DNA of 64,000 bases from Hemileia vastatrix (taxonomy: Eukaryota > Basidiomycota > Pucciniomycetes > Pucciniales > Zaghouaniaceae): NCBI GenBank assembly GCA_030280995.1, contig JASXTE010000183.1:1-64000 (forward strand), in the 5' to 3' direction. Position numbers and translations under genes: made by a program. The notes under the pieces were generated by a model. The model was not told where the DNA came from, did not search any database, and saw only the letters and a list, made by a program, of their open reading frames with translations. Shown one piece after another: positions 23,298-34,518 of the stretch. Each line of letters opens with the position of its first letter. Position 1 is the first letter of the stretch.

Positions 23298-24705
23298 CTA
23301 ATCTCCCCTTTTCTCCTTCAATTTCCTGGCTATCTCCTGAGCCTTTGCCATCTTTGCTGCCTCCGACTGCTGCTCGACTTGATGTTCTGCAGAATGACTC
23401 TCTTGATAAGCGACTTGAGAAAGCTTCGAGGTGACTTTATTAGAACTGTCCTCTTCATTTTCTCGATCTTCATCCACCTTGACTTGAGCGTCCGTCTCGA
23501 TTTCATCCAGTCCGATAAGTGAGGCGGGAACCAGGAATTTCAAAGAATTACCAATGGCAGCCGTGCGATTGATCCAAGCTGGCAAGTTGGAACCTGTCAG
23601 CTTGTTGACTAAAGAGTCGGAAAAGTGATTGCAATTGTGTGTCAAGAGCTCGTAAGCCGTTCCGTGCCAGTCTTCAGAAGATTTCATCTTTTGGAGAGAG
23701 CGAGAAGAGAGAAGATCGAGAAGAGAGAAGGGCCAAAGATTGAAAGCAAGAAACCGGAGTGAGTCAGAAAAGATTCCTCGGCGATTTAGGAAAAGTTGGA
23801 TGTATCAACTCTCGAAAGCGTCTGAAAACTCACTTCCTGAATGGTCTTCAAAGCGAACGAAAGACTTCTCGCTCTGATAGCAGACCTCCCCACCTTCGTT
23901 TTCGACTCTGAACTTCCAGATAGATTTCTAAAATCAGCACCTTGATCTGTAGAAAGCTCCATGAAAGCTTTGTTGCCTGTCTGAGGAGCTTTCCATCTTC
24001 CAGTTCGAGAGGGAAGAGATTGGTCTGTCGGACTTGAATCGAGATCTGGTTCTCCAGCGTATCCTAAAAAGTAGCTGCCAATGTATCTGGCGCCTGGAAG
24101 CGGAGCTGAACCTGGGGCTGGTATCGAAGTAGGACCTAGGAAAGAGAGCCCATCGGTAATTGGAGAGGTCTGCGAGATGGGAAGGGAGAAGATACCAGTG
24201 ACTCCGCTTTTGAGAAGACGAATGTCACCCAACGCAGTCAGCAGATGGAATCAGAAAGTAAGTTTCGATTGTATGAGCGTGATATGGAGGAAACCAGAGA
24301 TTTGAGAAGAGCAGGAAAGAGAGCAGCATTGGGCTTGATTCTCGTTTCTCGACAGGGAACTGTATTCGTCTTCTCTGTTCTTGCTTTGGCTTCTCCTTGT
24401 TCCGTCATCAGCCAGCTCATACTTGACAGAATAGAACCAAGTTACATTTGTAGACCCCCAAAGCAGAGAATCTCTGCGTCCATCGACTCTCATTCTTTCA
24501 AGATACTCTTCATTCTTCAGAATACTCACGGTTGGTCATGACCTCCAAAAGCCCATTCTGCCGAACCAATCCAGACATTAGTATGATAAACACCGACTCC
24601 AAGGTAATAAGCCCAATCTGTCAGTCGAGAGGCAGGCAAAAGGTTCCAGACTGTAATGTAGATTGGAATCCCAGTTCCAGACGGTTCTAAAGAAGAGTTT
24701 GACAT
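23298..24705 (-). CDS. DeSI/PPPDE-type isopeptidase
   Basis: Three exons: 24530-24705, 23834-24206 and 23298-23687 (312 aa). The PPPDE papain-like fold is recognisable: IYITVWNLLPASRL, LGVGVYHTNVWIGS (catalytic His), WAFGGHDQP|GVTGIFSLP across intron 1, and YELLTHNCNHFSD (catalytic Cys), followed by NLPAWINRTA. Family members remove SUMO or ubiquitin from proteins in cytoplasm or nucleus. The middle of the domain holds a Ser/Gly-rich insertion of about 70 residues (TDQSLPSRTGRW...), longer than in animal DeSI proteins. The C-terminus is charged and probably helical (EAAKMAKAQEIARKLKEK). Intron 1 is 323 bases, longer than typical; its acceptor (CTTCTCAAAAG) was chosen by frame. Tail to tail with the P450 gene. 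Confidence 0.85.
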
Positions 24706-24936
24706 TCAGCTTCACACTTTCGGATGTTACTATCTTGTATCTTGAGAGATCAAACGTCTTTTGTTCAATTGAGAGTATTCCTTGTTGATTTGAAAGGATT
24801 TCGATTTGAGTGTCAGAAGGCGAAGGACGAAAGAAAGAAAGATAAGACTTTCTCTCGCATTGGCCACCCACAAACGATTGATCGAAGTCAGGATGCAAAC
24901 ATTCAAAATGAGATCAATTAGAAATACAAAGCGTCT

Positions 24937-27900
24937 TCACGACTGTTGGGTTTGCTCTGCTACAGCTTCACCATTTCCTTCAATCGGATTGCCTCCTTCA
25001 ACTGCATTTCCTCCCTCAACTCCCTCTTTAGTCGTCGTCACGTTCTCTACTGCCGACGTTGGAGCTTCCGGAGGAGCTTCTATAGTTTTCTTTTCAGTCG
25101 TTGGAGGTTCTTGAGGAACGATAGGATCAGAAGTGGAAGCGAGTTCGGATGGAGGATTGGAAGCAACATTTGAAGATTCCATCGGAGTAGAAGTGATGAT
25201 ATCGTTTGAAGATGAAGATTCTTCATGAGGTGAAGACAGATTTGTTCCTTTAGGTGATTCTTTCGGTGAAGAGTTAGAGATGGCATTGGTAGAACTGAGG
25301 TTTGGATTTGAAAGAGGAGAAGGAGCGTTGATAGGACTACTTCTCGAAGCAGGAGTCTGACTTCCACTTCTATTACTTGCAGTTCCAACACTTGCACCTC
25401 TCTTTTCCCTATCCCTATCCCTATCTTTATTCAACAAACCGCCAGATCCAGATCCTGAACCAGATCCAGGAGTATTGACTTCTGAAATTTCTCTTTCTCT
25501 TTCCTTTTCTTTTCCCTTTCCAACGAAACCTACTTCTTTACCTTTCATATCTTCCTTCCTAACTTTCCTAAATTGACCAACAGTAGGTAGATTAGGATCA
25601 GTGAAATCTCTAGGATTCCAATCCCAAGTATGAACCAAAGTAGCATTATTAGGTCTCTCAGGAGCTGGGATTTGATTCAATTGTAATCCCAAAGCTTCCT
25701 CATCCAATCTCAAAGTCCCATTTCTAACCTTCATTTTAACCTCTTCAATTCTTTTAAGATGAAGAGAATTCAAAGCAGGAGCTAAAAAGGAATTCGAAGG
25801 ACCAGATTTATTAGTATCTTCATCAGTTCCACCAATACCAAAACCAGAAGGATTTGCAGAACCATCTTCACCTAAAGAAGAAGTTTGAGGATTTGTAAAC
25901 CTTTGACCTATTGGATCTAACCATTCTAATCTTGCTCCTCTACCTTGGAAAACCCTTTCTGCATGAGAATCATCATATAATGGTGATGGATCTTGACTTC
26001 TAGAAATCAACTTCAACAATTTATGAGAGGAAACTGCTCTTGCTGAATTTAGAGTTTGATTGGAATGTCTATAACCTAATGTGGGATGAACTGAACCGGA
26101 AGAAGAGTAGAGGGAAACCATTCTACCATTTGGTAAAGTAGGAGTGAATTCAGGTGGAGCAGAAGCTATAGGAACCATTTCTCCAGCTGCATTCAAAGTG
26201 TATTCTTGATGTTCTGGTTGAGGTGGTAGAGTAATCATTAATGAAGGTCCAGGAATAAATGGAGTTGAAGAAGGTCTGACTGGAATTGAAGCATACAAAG
26301 TATCAGAGGGTGAATATCTTGAAGAATCACAGAGTGTTAAAGCTAATCTTCTTCTCTGAGAGAATGCATTTGTTTGTTGTTGATTCGTTCCACCACTCAT
26401 TGGAGTTAGAAGACTTGGAGCTGAAGTTAGGTTTTCAGAGAGTAATGCTGGATAATCTGCTGCAAATGCGAAAAGTGAGGAACTATGTCTTCTTTCAGAT
26501 TCTTCCCTTTGAGCAATCGAAAGACCTGATCCAGAAGGGGTTATACTACCTCTTTTGGATTGAGCATTCAATAACCTCTTTCTTTCCTTTTCCAATTCTT
26601 TCTCTCTCTCCCTTTCTTCAACTTTGAGTTGTTCTGAAAGAGATGGAATCTCTAATTCACTTTGAACTTCACCCAACATTGAAGAATGATAAGAAGTTGA
26701 AGTCTTCCAACTTGCCAGTTCATCCTTTTCGACGTTATTCACAGTTGAAGCATTGAGTTCTGGATCTTTGCCTGTGGAAGGTTGTTGAGGAGGAGGAGGA
26801 GGGGAAGAACGAGTCGTAGCATTGGAAGTTGAAGGTCCTTGTTGTTTTGAAGAATCGTTTTCAATAGCTCCAACATCTCCACCTGCGTGCATCATTCTAA
26901 TCTCCTCTTCTTTTCGATTCCTTTCCTCTCTTTCCTCTTCTCTAGCTCTTTCAGCTGCTCTTATTTTATCCCTTTCTTGTTGTTTGAGGAAATTGAGATA
27001 TTCTAAATCTGCAGATAATCCGCCAAATCCGTTGACGTCTCTCTCTTTGAGAGGAATCGTATTGGAGTTTGAAAATGCTTCCAGATTCACTGCATTTGGC
27101 TTTCGAGATTCTGACTGAACTTCCTTAGGTAGATCCGGGAAAGCTGGAAGGAATGAAGGAACATAATCTGAATTGAAAGAATCTTCACCCTCCTCTTCTT
27201 CTTCATCGAAATGAGTCCTATCAATCTTTCGACGTTTATGACTAGATATAGGACTATCCAGATCTAGATTTGAATTTGAAGAAGGAGACCTCCTTGATCT
27301 TTGATGAGATTTTGAAGTTAAAAGATGGGAAGAAGTATAAGGAGGAGGAGGATCTTCTGGAGTCATCTCTCTTCCTTTACCCTTATCTTTCCGTGATATA
27401 CTAGATGCCAACACTTCACCCTCTTGATCTACTTGCATTCGATCAGAGACTTCAGATGCTTGACTTCCTTCTTCCTCTTCTTCGTCTTCTACCAGAGATG
27501 ATGAACCTGGCAAAGAAAGAATCGAGATTTGTTCTTCTTCTCTCCGCCTTTGGAAATCAAGTCTTTCATACTCTTCTTGCGATATCATTTGATAGTGGAA
27601 TGGAATTGGAGAGGTGGGAGGGCGTCCATGAGATAGAAGAGCTGCGATGAGAATGATGAGTGGAGAGAGTAGAGAGGAGTGAAGGCAAAGAAGAAGGTTC
27701 AGACACTCGCATTAACTAATTGAATCTTTTGATATCACTGATTGCTCTTCTTTCCCAGCTAGGAAACACGTCGGATTAGTAGAAGAGAGTAATGATTGCA
27801 CCTCGAATCTTGCTCTGTCTATCTATCTACTCTCTCTCTCTCTAAGCTCAGCGTTCCCCTACGCTTTGTCAAAGCCACTCACGTCTCAAATCAGCAGCTC

Positions 27901-28303
27901 TTTCCTTCAAAAATGTCCTCTTTGCCTCATCCAAAGGAGTATCACTCTCTCTAGTATTCCTACACCATCTAATCAAATCCTCCGTCTCTGTTCCCAAGTT
28001 CTCCAAAGCTCCTTCTACATCCTTTGCATTTGGAGTCTGCCTACTTGAATGATTTGCATTTGATAAAGCATCCTTTGCTATGAGATGTAGATAACGAACA
28101 AAGAGGTCGTTTAGTAAGGAATGAGCTCTGGTTGAAGTTCTGTTGAAACCATGAGAAGATAGTAGAGATAATAAGCCAGTGGAAAGATGAGAAGAAGAGT
28201 AATGTTCGGTTGGGTTTAAGGCGATGTTCTGGATTGAATTGATGTTTTGAGATTGAGGTTGAATTCTTTGTTGATTGCGATTGGAGGAAGAAGAGGATTG
28301 CAT
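24937..28303 (-). CDS. TAF3/TAF8-like histone-fold protein (Bromo_TP domain)
   Basis: Two exons, 27883-28303 and 24937-27641, 1041 aa. Exon 1 encodes a bromodomain-associated histone fold: AHSLLNDLFVRYLHLIAKDA, then NAKDVEGALENLG and DLIRWCRN. Such folds occur in the TFIID subunits TAF3 and TAF8 and in SPT7 of SAGA. After the splice the chain continues RPLLSHGRPPTSPIPFHY, and a YVPSFLPAFPDLP stretch at about residue 285 recalls the Pro-rich segment after the TAF8/TAF3 fold. The rest is charged, coiled (RDKIRAAERAREEEREERN) and Ser/Pro/Glu-rich, with GSGSGSGSGG and many Ser-Pro sites. Probably a nuclear transcription factor; which TAF it is cannot be settled here. Intact over 3 kb. Divergent from uS12m with 287 bases between starts. 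Confidence 0.72.
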
Positions 28304-28590
28304 GGATCCAAGGTGGGACGGAGAGTGGAAGAGGATAGGATCTGGATGGATGGCCTCTCACTCTGTCTGTCTCTCTATCTCTGTCTGTCTAGGTCTTTGC
28401 TGCTTTGATAACTTTCTTGATAGTTAGCAATGGCAATAGAGACACTTGAGTGAGTGAGAGAGATGAGATGAGATGGTTGGTTGGTTGGAGAAGAACAACT
28501 CACAGCAGCCAGGCTTCTCCTTCTCTCCATCATCTCTATTTCCTTCTTCTAGCTCTAACTCACAAAGTCAACATTCCACATAATTCACAA

Positions 28591-29557
28591 ATGATGAATT
28601 CAATCACAAGGATAGCAACATCAACACCGACGACGACCAAGTTCTCCTCCTCTTCACCTTCTTCACTTCTTTCCTCTTTGAATCGACTTTCTCTCTCATC
28701 TCGATCGTTCAGTTCCACTCCTTCTCCTCAAGTCACTCTCCAACAAGCTCTACGAGGGGCAAGAGTTCCACATCGTCCTCCAGTAAATCGGGCTCCAGCT
28801 TTACAGGGCAAACCTTTCGTAAAGGGCGTCTGTAACAAAATCTTCACTACAAAACCAAAGAAACCCAATTCTGCTATCAGGAAAGTGGCAAGGGTCAAAT
28901 TGACAAACGGTAGATTGGTCACGGCTTATATTCCTGGTGAAGGTCATAATTTACAGGAACATTCGGTGGTGCTGATGAGAGGTGGTAGAGTTCAGGATTT
29001 ACCTGGTGTTAGGTTAGTTTTAGAGCTTTCGGTTTTGAGATTTGGGATTGGGAAGGAGAGAGACATATCGTAGATTTGTGCTCGAACAAGAGATAGAATA
29101 GAACTGCCTGGCTTGTTCAATGAAGGCAATCAGGAAGGGGAGAGGGCTTCTCATAGCAGGGAAAGGATCTCTTTCTCTTCTCTCTTTCTCTCTTCTCTAA
29201 GCCTTCCCAATTCTGAACATCCGTTTTATCTCTCCCTTTCTTCGATCTTGTCTGAACTATTCTATAAAACAGGTATCATTTGGTTAGAGGAGCTCTGGAT
29301 TTCGGTGGTGTTGCAAACAGAACCACTTCTCGATCCAAATATGGAAGTGAGTTTTCCAACAGAAATCAGTTCCGTCTTTCTCTTCCAGTATATTGGTCCT
29401 TTTACCTCTCGTAGCAGACAGAGATCAAAGTCTCTCACAGGATTTTCTCTAACACTCGCTTCAGATTGGATACTGACCTCTTTTGACCTGCTGGACCTTT
29501 TTCTCTTCTTTTCCTCATCTCGTCTAATCAGCCAAGAAACCAAAAGCTGGTCCTTAA
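28591..29557 (+). CDS. Mitochondrial small-subunit ribosomal protein uS12m
   Basis: Three exons, 28591-29012, 29273-29346 and 29532-29557 (173 aa). The start ATGATG at 28591 opens a Ser/Thr/Arg-rich mitochondrial presequence (SRSFSSTP). The mature part is classic S12: [60 protein letters not shown], and SRSKYGTKKPKAGP at the end. uS12 lines the decoding centre. Introns use GTTAGT and GTGAGT donors; the last exon codes only eight residues. No frame damage. Confidence 0.95.
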
Positions 29558-30081
29558 AGACGTCTGCCTTATCGATTCAATTCAAAATCATGTACTGTAT
29601 GTCTCTTTGCATCGTATCCTATAACAAAACAAGCAACTCCAATTTCAAAGAAAGCACCAAATGACTGTTTTTCGTAAGAGATCTCAAGTTGGATCTATCG
29701 CCCTATCTGCACCACTTCAAATGATCGATTAGTCTATGAGATAACAGAAAGCTTTGGAATCAGGCTTGATCTTGCTTTCCTTAGACGAAATTGACCTCTT
29801 AAGGTTCAGCCATCTCGAATGATTCTCTCTTTTCGAGTCGAGCGACAAAAACGAGATTTAAAGAGGAGTCAAAAACATTCCCGATTCGAGGACTTTCTGT
29901 TGTATATGGGAGAAGAACAGAGTGCATTTCCGTTGAGAGCTGAGTAAAGATGAGAGTCAGAGTCGGGACGAAGACGAGATTAAGACAAGAAGAAGATGAT
30001 GATGATGATAGGAGAGAAAAAGTAAAAGACAAAGAGAGACAAAAGTTAACGAAGAAAGAGATGATTAAAAGCTTTCTCTTC
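29558..30081. other. Intergenic stretch between converging genes
   Basis: 524 bases between uS12m (plus) and the pectate lyase (minus), so it should contain both 3' UTRs. A short GAT microsatellite (agatgatgatgatgatagg) lies near 29993-30011. Nothing else recognised. Confidence 0.5.
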
Positions 30082-31663
30082 TTAAATAGTTCCGAATCCA
30101 GCATTCTTCTTGACGTAATGTTCAACTCGATCCATACGAACTGGTTTGACCAAAGGTTCTGCTTTAAAATCTCCAATGATCCCAGAATCACCAGAAGTGA
30201 AAGGTTTCGAACCAGTCAAGAAAGTGTTAGCAAAACAATCTCTTCCAAAAGTGGCTTGACAAGCGTTAGAATTTGAAGTTTGAGCGTATAAATAACCTTG
30301 ATTTTTTGGATCTACTTCATAAGGATGTGGAACATTGTCGAAAACATTTCCTTCTAATAGAACGTGAGCCGTATTCTTTCCTGAAACTGTAAGAGCATGA
30401 TTGTAAGTTCCTGTGTTTGACCATAAGTTGGATAACATGTGAACTCTATTGGTGAAATTGATTTGAGGTGAACGACCTGAAACGGTGTCGAAATGAGATC
30501 CATAAACGGTGATGTAATCGGATGATCCGTACATTAACATTGTCCAGTAATGTCTTCCGTCACTGAGAGAAGCAGACGAGTAGAGAAAGAGGAGGAAAGA
30601 CGATGATTCGTTGTGTCAGTCGAGAATAGACGAAAAGCGACGAGAGACAGAGATATAGAAGAGCGATCAAGAGAGCAAACTCACCAAGACGAAGAGAAGG
30701 GAGTAGCACCTGAGAAATGATGATGACTGATGGTGATTCTGAAAAGGATCGAGAAAAGAGATAGTGGATCGCAGGAAAAGTAGACGTCAGCCTCTGCATC
30801 GCTGCTTGAGCTCGATTTCTTGACGATGAGACCTCTCTAAGATTCCATCTCTTCTTTTCAAGAGAAAAGACTCACCCTTTATTGGCACCATATCCGAGCA
30901 CGATATGTTGTCTACCGATGAGAGAAGTTGTGAGATGATCCACCCAGATCTTGGAGGCACCGTCGATGGTGATTGCATCGCCACCCCTGTTCGAAATGAA
31001 AGAAAAGACAGATGAGCGTCGACTTCGTAACAGCTTTCGATAAAGACGGTTCGCTTCCACCAGAAGAGACAATCGGAGCATCAGAGGTGCAGCTCGTCTC
31101 TTATCAAATGAAGCTACTCACCAAATCAGATCTGGATTCAACTCAGTGATGTGAACATTTTGGATGATGATGTTTGAGACGCCACTGACCATTCTTAAAC
31201 CTTTACCCATGATGATTCCTTTGTTTCCAACACCGATGATAGACTTATTGGACTTGACTTGGATAGGATTGGTTGCCGATTTGTAGTAAGAGACAGCCTT
31301 GTAAGGCTTGCCTTTGCACCAGTTGGCAGCATCGATTGCTAATTGACCTTTAGATCCGCAAGTGTAACTCTCTGGAACACAACCAGCACAGTTTTCACAT
31401 CTACCTTCCCCTTGTCTGAAGTCGAAGGTACGATCGATCATGATAACCCTAGGAGATGAGTCTGTCAAGTAAGAAATCAACTCTGCAGTGTTCGTTGGAG
31501 TGACTGGGGCTGAGTTTCCTCCACCAGTAGTACCAGCAGCATAACCGAAAGCTGATCCTGAGACTCCACGAGCTTGAAGAGGAGAGGCGAGAGAGGAAGA
31601 GATTGAGATCGAGGAGGTGATGAGAGCCAAAGCTCCAATGAAGAGAGAAGAAGTGAGTTGCAT
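30082..31663 (-). CDS. Secreted pectate/pectin lyase (polysaccharide lyase family 1)
   Basis: Four exons: 31122-31663, 30876-30986, 30685-30738 and 30082-30562 (395 aa). ATG 31663 starts a signal peptide ([18 protein letters not shown], cleavage probably near SLASPLQA). The right-handed beta-helix is evident: [35 protein letters not shown], then [28 protein letters not shown] and [14 protein letters not shown]. The Asp pairs after WGGDA and in IWVDH fit the metal/substrate site of PL1. A Cys-rich loop ([14 protein letters not shown]) lies near residue 100. The enzyme would cleave pectin in plant cell walls outside the cell. A GTGAGT at 31740-31745 upstream of the ATG suggests a 5' UTR intron. 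Intact. Confidence 0.92.
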
Positions 31664-32617
31664 GACTTGAAGTTGACTAGAAGATGCAGAGAGAAGAGAA
31701 GAAGATGAAGATGAAGATGCTTTTTTGTGATTCGAGTAGGAAAGACTCACCTTCTTATACCTTTTCGACGAGGGTTTCCCTTCTGACAACGAAGGGAAGA
31801 TTTCCAACTAGGAGAAGGTTGCTCCTAAAATGACGACCCTTCCGACGTACTGGTACGTAAACATTGACGCCCTCTTGATTCAAGGAACAGATTGATTCTG
31901 CAAATCTTCAAATCTTGTGTCAAGAGTTTCCTATCGAATCACTCGAGGCTTGGAAGGGGAGAGGGAAGAAAGAAGGAAGAGGGTGTGAAAATGTGAGCGA
32001 GACTCATCCGCGGCTGATGCGCCACTTCTTGTTCCTGACGGCGTAGAAATCTTGCTCGAAATCTTGTTTCTTTTCTTCCCGAATGCTTTTTGATGGTTTT
32101 CTTTTCGGAAACCTGCTTTCAGATTCGGGAAGGAGTTCTAAAAAAGAAGGAGAACCCAAGGAGAATAGCGGTTACTTTTTTCTTCGAGCCCTCGAATTCG
32201 ACACACCGAGACTTGGTGTGCTCAGCTTCAAGAAATCTTCCACATTACCGCTTCCTTTTGAAAGTCAATTGCATGAATTCAGAGGTGGTGACCCTCTATT
32301 CACGTAACACATCAAGGAGATTGACGTTCTCAGTTGGGAGAACAAAGAGCCCTAAGCCAGTTCGCAGGAAACATTCTCTGCTGAGCTCCATTCGAAGGTG
32401 AAGGTGGTGAAATACATTTACTGCAACGTTTTCAATTCAGAGAAACGTGCATAGCACAACGCGTGACCAAGCTCTTTGCCTTCTATATCGGCTCTCTCTG
32501 CCTCGTTTGTTTTCGACGGATGTCATTGAAGGACTCAAGATTCTCATATCGCATTAGAGTGGCGGTTCTATAGACCAAACCCAAAATTCGAATTTCAAAA
32601 AGATTGTTTAGAAGATC
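31664..32617. other. Intergenic stretch, nothing recognised
   Basis: 954 bases between two minus-strand genes: the pectate lyase promoter and the OMA1 3' region. Plus-strand frames near 32083-32401 have no motifs or plausible start context. A TATAAG lies on the minus strand at 31754-31759. Confidence 0.5.
31754..31759 (-). promoter_or_regulatory. Possible TATA box of the pectate lyase gene
   Basis: TATAAG on the minus strand (GGTATAAGAAGG) about 90 bases before the start codon. It directly precedes the presumed 5' UTR donor, so it may be too close to act; hence the low confidence. Confidence 0.35.
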
Positions 32618-34253
32618 TTAGATTCCCAATCGATTTCCAAAAGTAGAGAAAGCCTTCATTTCATTCGGACGACAGCCTGCGTCTGATCTCGTTTCCAAGG
32701 CGGAAGGTAGCTTTTCAAAAACGAAGAGAAAGGAAGAAAGACGAGATTTCCAGTCAATCTGGGGTATGACTGCAAGATTCTTGGATCGAAGAAAGTAGAG
32801 ACATTGAAAAGTGACTCACCCATTTCTTTATATTCTCGATTCTCTTTCGATTGACAGGGTGAGTAGAGAGAACTGATTTGACAGTATCACCGAATGAAGA
32901 AGAAGAACCTTCGGAAGCTTCCATTCGTTCCCATAGGCTAAAAAAGAATGAAGACAGGATAAAAGTGGTGAGCTTGAGATCAGTTCCACTTCTGAAATCG
33001 GTTCAGTTCATGAAGAGAACCAGACTCACTGAGTAGCTTCTTGAGGATTATAACAAGCTCTCGACATCAAGCCTAGCCCGATGAAATCAGCTATGGTGGA
33101 GGAAAAAAGAGCAATGGGATCGCATTTCAGTCAGTTCCAGAACTAGAAACATGAGACTCTGTCAGGATCATAGAGGCTTACCTTCCATTTCAACCTTTCT
33201 CGAGTTTGGGAGACTTAGCAGAAGATTTCCAGCCATACTACTCAAACCTGGATCCAGTCCAATCAACTGAAGTAAAAAAGAAGCGGCTATGATGATTTTC
33301 AATCCAGACATCTTTTCAGCCGACTGTAAGAGAAAGTAAAAGGAGAGAAAAAAATGCGTTTGAGATTTATGGACTGGAAATTTTCTCAAATGCTCGCAGG
33401 CAGATTACTCACGTGTCTTGCGAGTTGATGAGCGATTTCTAATCGAAGCCAAAAAGAGTCGGAAATCGAAAGAGTCAGCTAAAGTTGTAGACGCAAAGGC
33501 GGAATTTTCTCTTTCTTCGTACGTTCGTGAAGACTCACCATGACCAAGGACAGTAGCCAGACCATCTTCATCTTTACAAACTCTCAAAATTCCAGTAAAG
33601 ACGAAAATCTTCCCACCAGGTACTACGAAAGCGTTCTTTTGTTGATCATCCTTAACCACAAAGACTTTCCAATCCGTCTTCTGATTCGGGTCCAAATCTT
33701 TAGGATCTATAGCAGCGATCAATCTTGAACAAACTTTTTCTACCATTTGAGTTCTACCATCACTTTTTGAAAGTATTCTACCTTTGTATTCATTCAAAGT
33801 TTGTTGATAAGTTTCTTGACCAATGTTCAATTCTTGATTCCTAGTAACGTCTAAAAATCTCCATCTACCTGTATGACTTTCTTTCTCTAAATGAACGATG
33901 TAATATCCACCACCTATACCTATTAGGATTAGAATGATGGGAGAACCTCGGAGAGATGGTGGGAGTACTTTTGTTAGAGTGTTTACTGAAGATTGAGGAT
34001 TGTTTCCAAATCGTCGATAAGAGGCTCGTGTCGAAGGCGTGGAGGAGAATTGACGAGAGATGAGATTGGTTGATGTGGGAAGACGGCGAAGTTGACTGGA
34101 TCCGGTAGATCTTGATAGACACTTTGTAGAATTGAGGTTTACAGAAGTTGATCGAGTAAAGTTAAAGATGCAGGGAGTTGAAGGGGAAGTTTGGCTGAGC
34201 TTCTGGCGGATGAGAGGCTGCATCTGCATCTGATTTGCGAGAGATGGTCTCAT
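32618..34253 (-). CDS. OMA1: Mitochondrial metalloendopeptidase OMA1
   Basis: Six exons: 33539-34253, 33413-33438, 33182-33323, 33030-33090, 32820-32937 and 32618-32710, giving 384 aa with every phase matching. ATG 34253 (MRPSLANQMQMQ) opens a basic presequence. A membrane segment (SPIILILIGIGGGYYIVHLE) precedes the M48 peptidase domain: NAFVVPGGKIFVFTGILRV, VLGHEIAHQLARH (HExxH zinc site), ADFIGLGLMSRACYNPQEA, STHPVNRKRIENIKKWLPSA. OMA1 is the stress-activated protease of the mitochondrial inner membrane. The second exon is only 26 bases and encodes most of the HEIAHQLARH catalytic motif. No frame breaks. Confidence 0.95.
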
Positions 34254-34518
34254 GGAGTAGATTGTCAAGACGATGTAAGGTTCCCTGTTCTATTTATGAA
34301 TGGAAGTAGATGTTGAAAAGATTGATTCTGGATGTCGTAAGAGTCAAAGGGAAAGAATTGAAGTTGTTCTTCTCGATTGCTTCTTGTCCGGACAGCCAAA
34401 TGTCAAATTCAAATCCACATCAACTTTAAATCGACTATCAAGTCTCTTTACCTCCAAAACAACCTCAAGGTCAAGAGTCAGCGATTCTAATTCTTTCTCT
34501 TCTCTGTTACAGGCAAAG

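Noticed and set aside
24937..27588. Several open frames opposite the TAF-like gene
   Set aside because: They mirror low-complexity Ser/Glu/Pro coding sequence on the other strand and have no independent gene signals.
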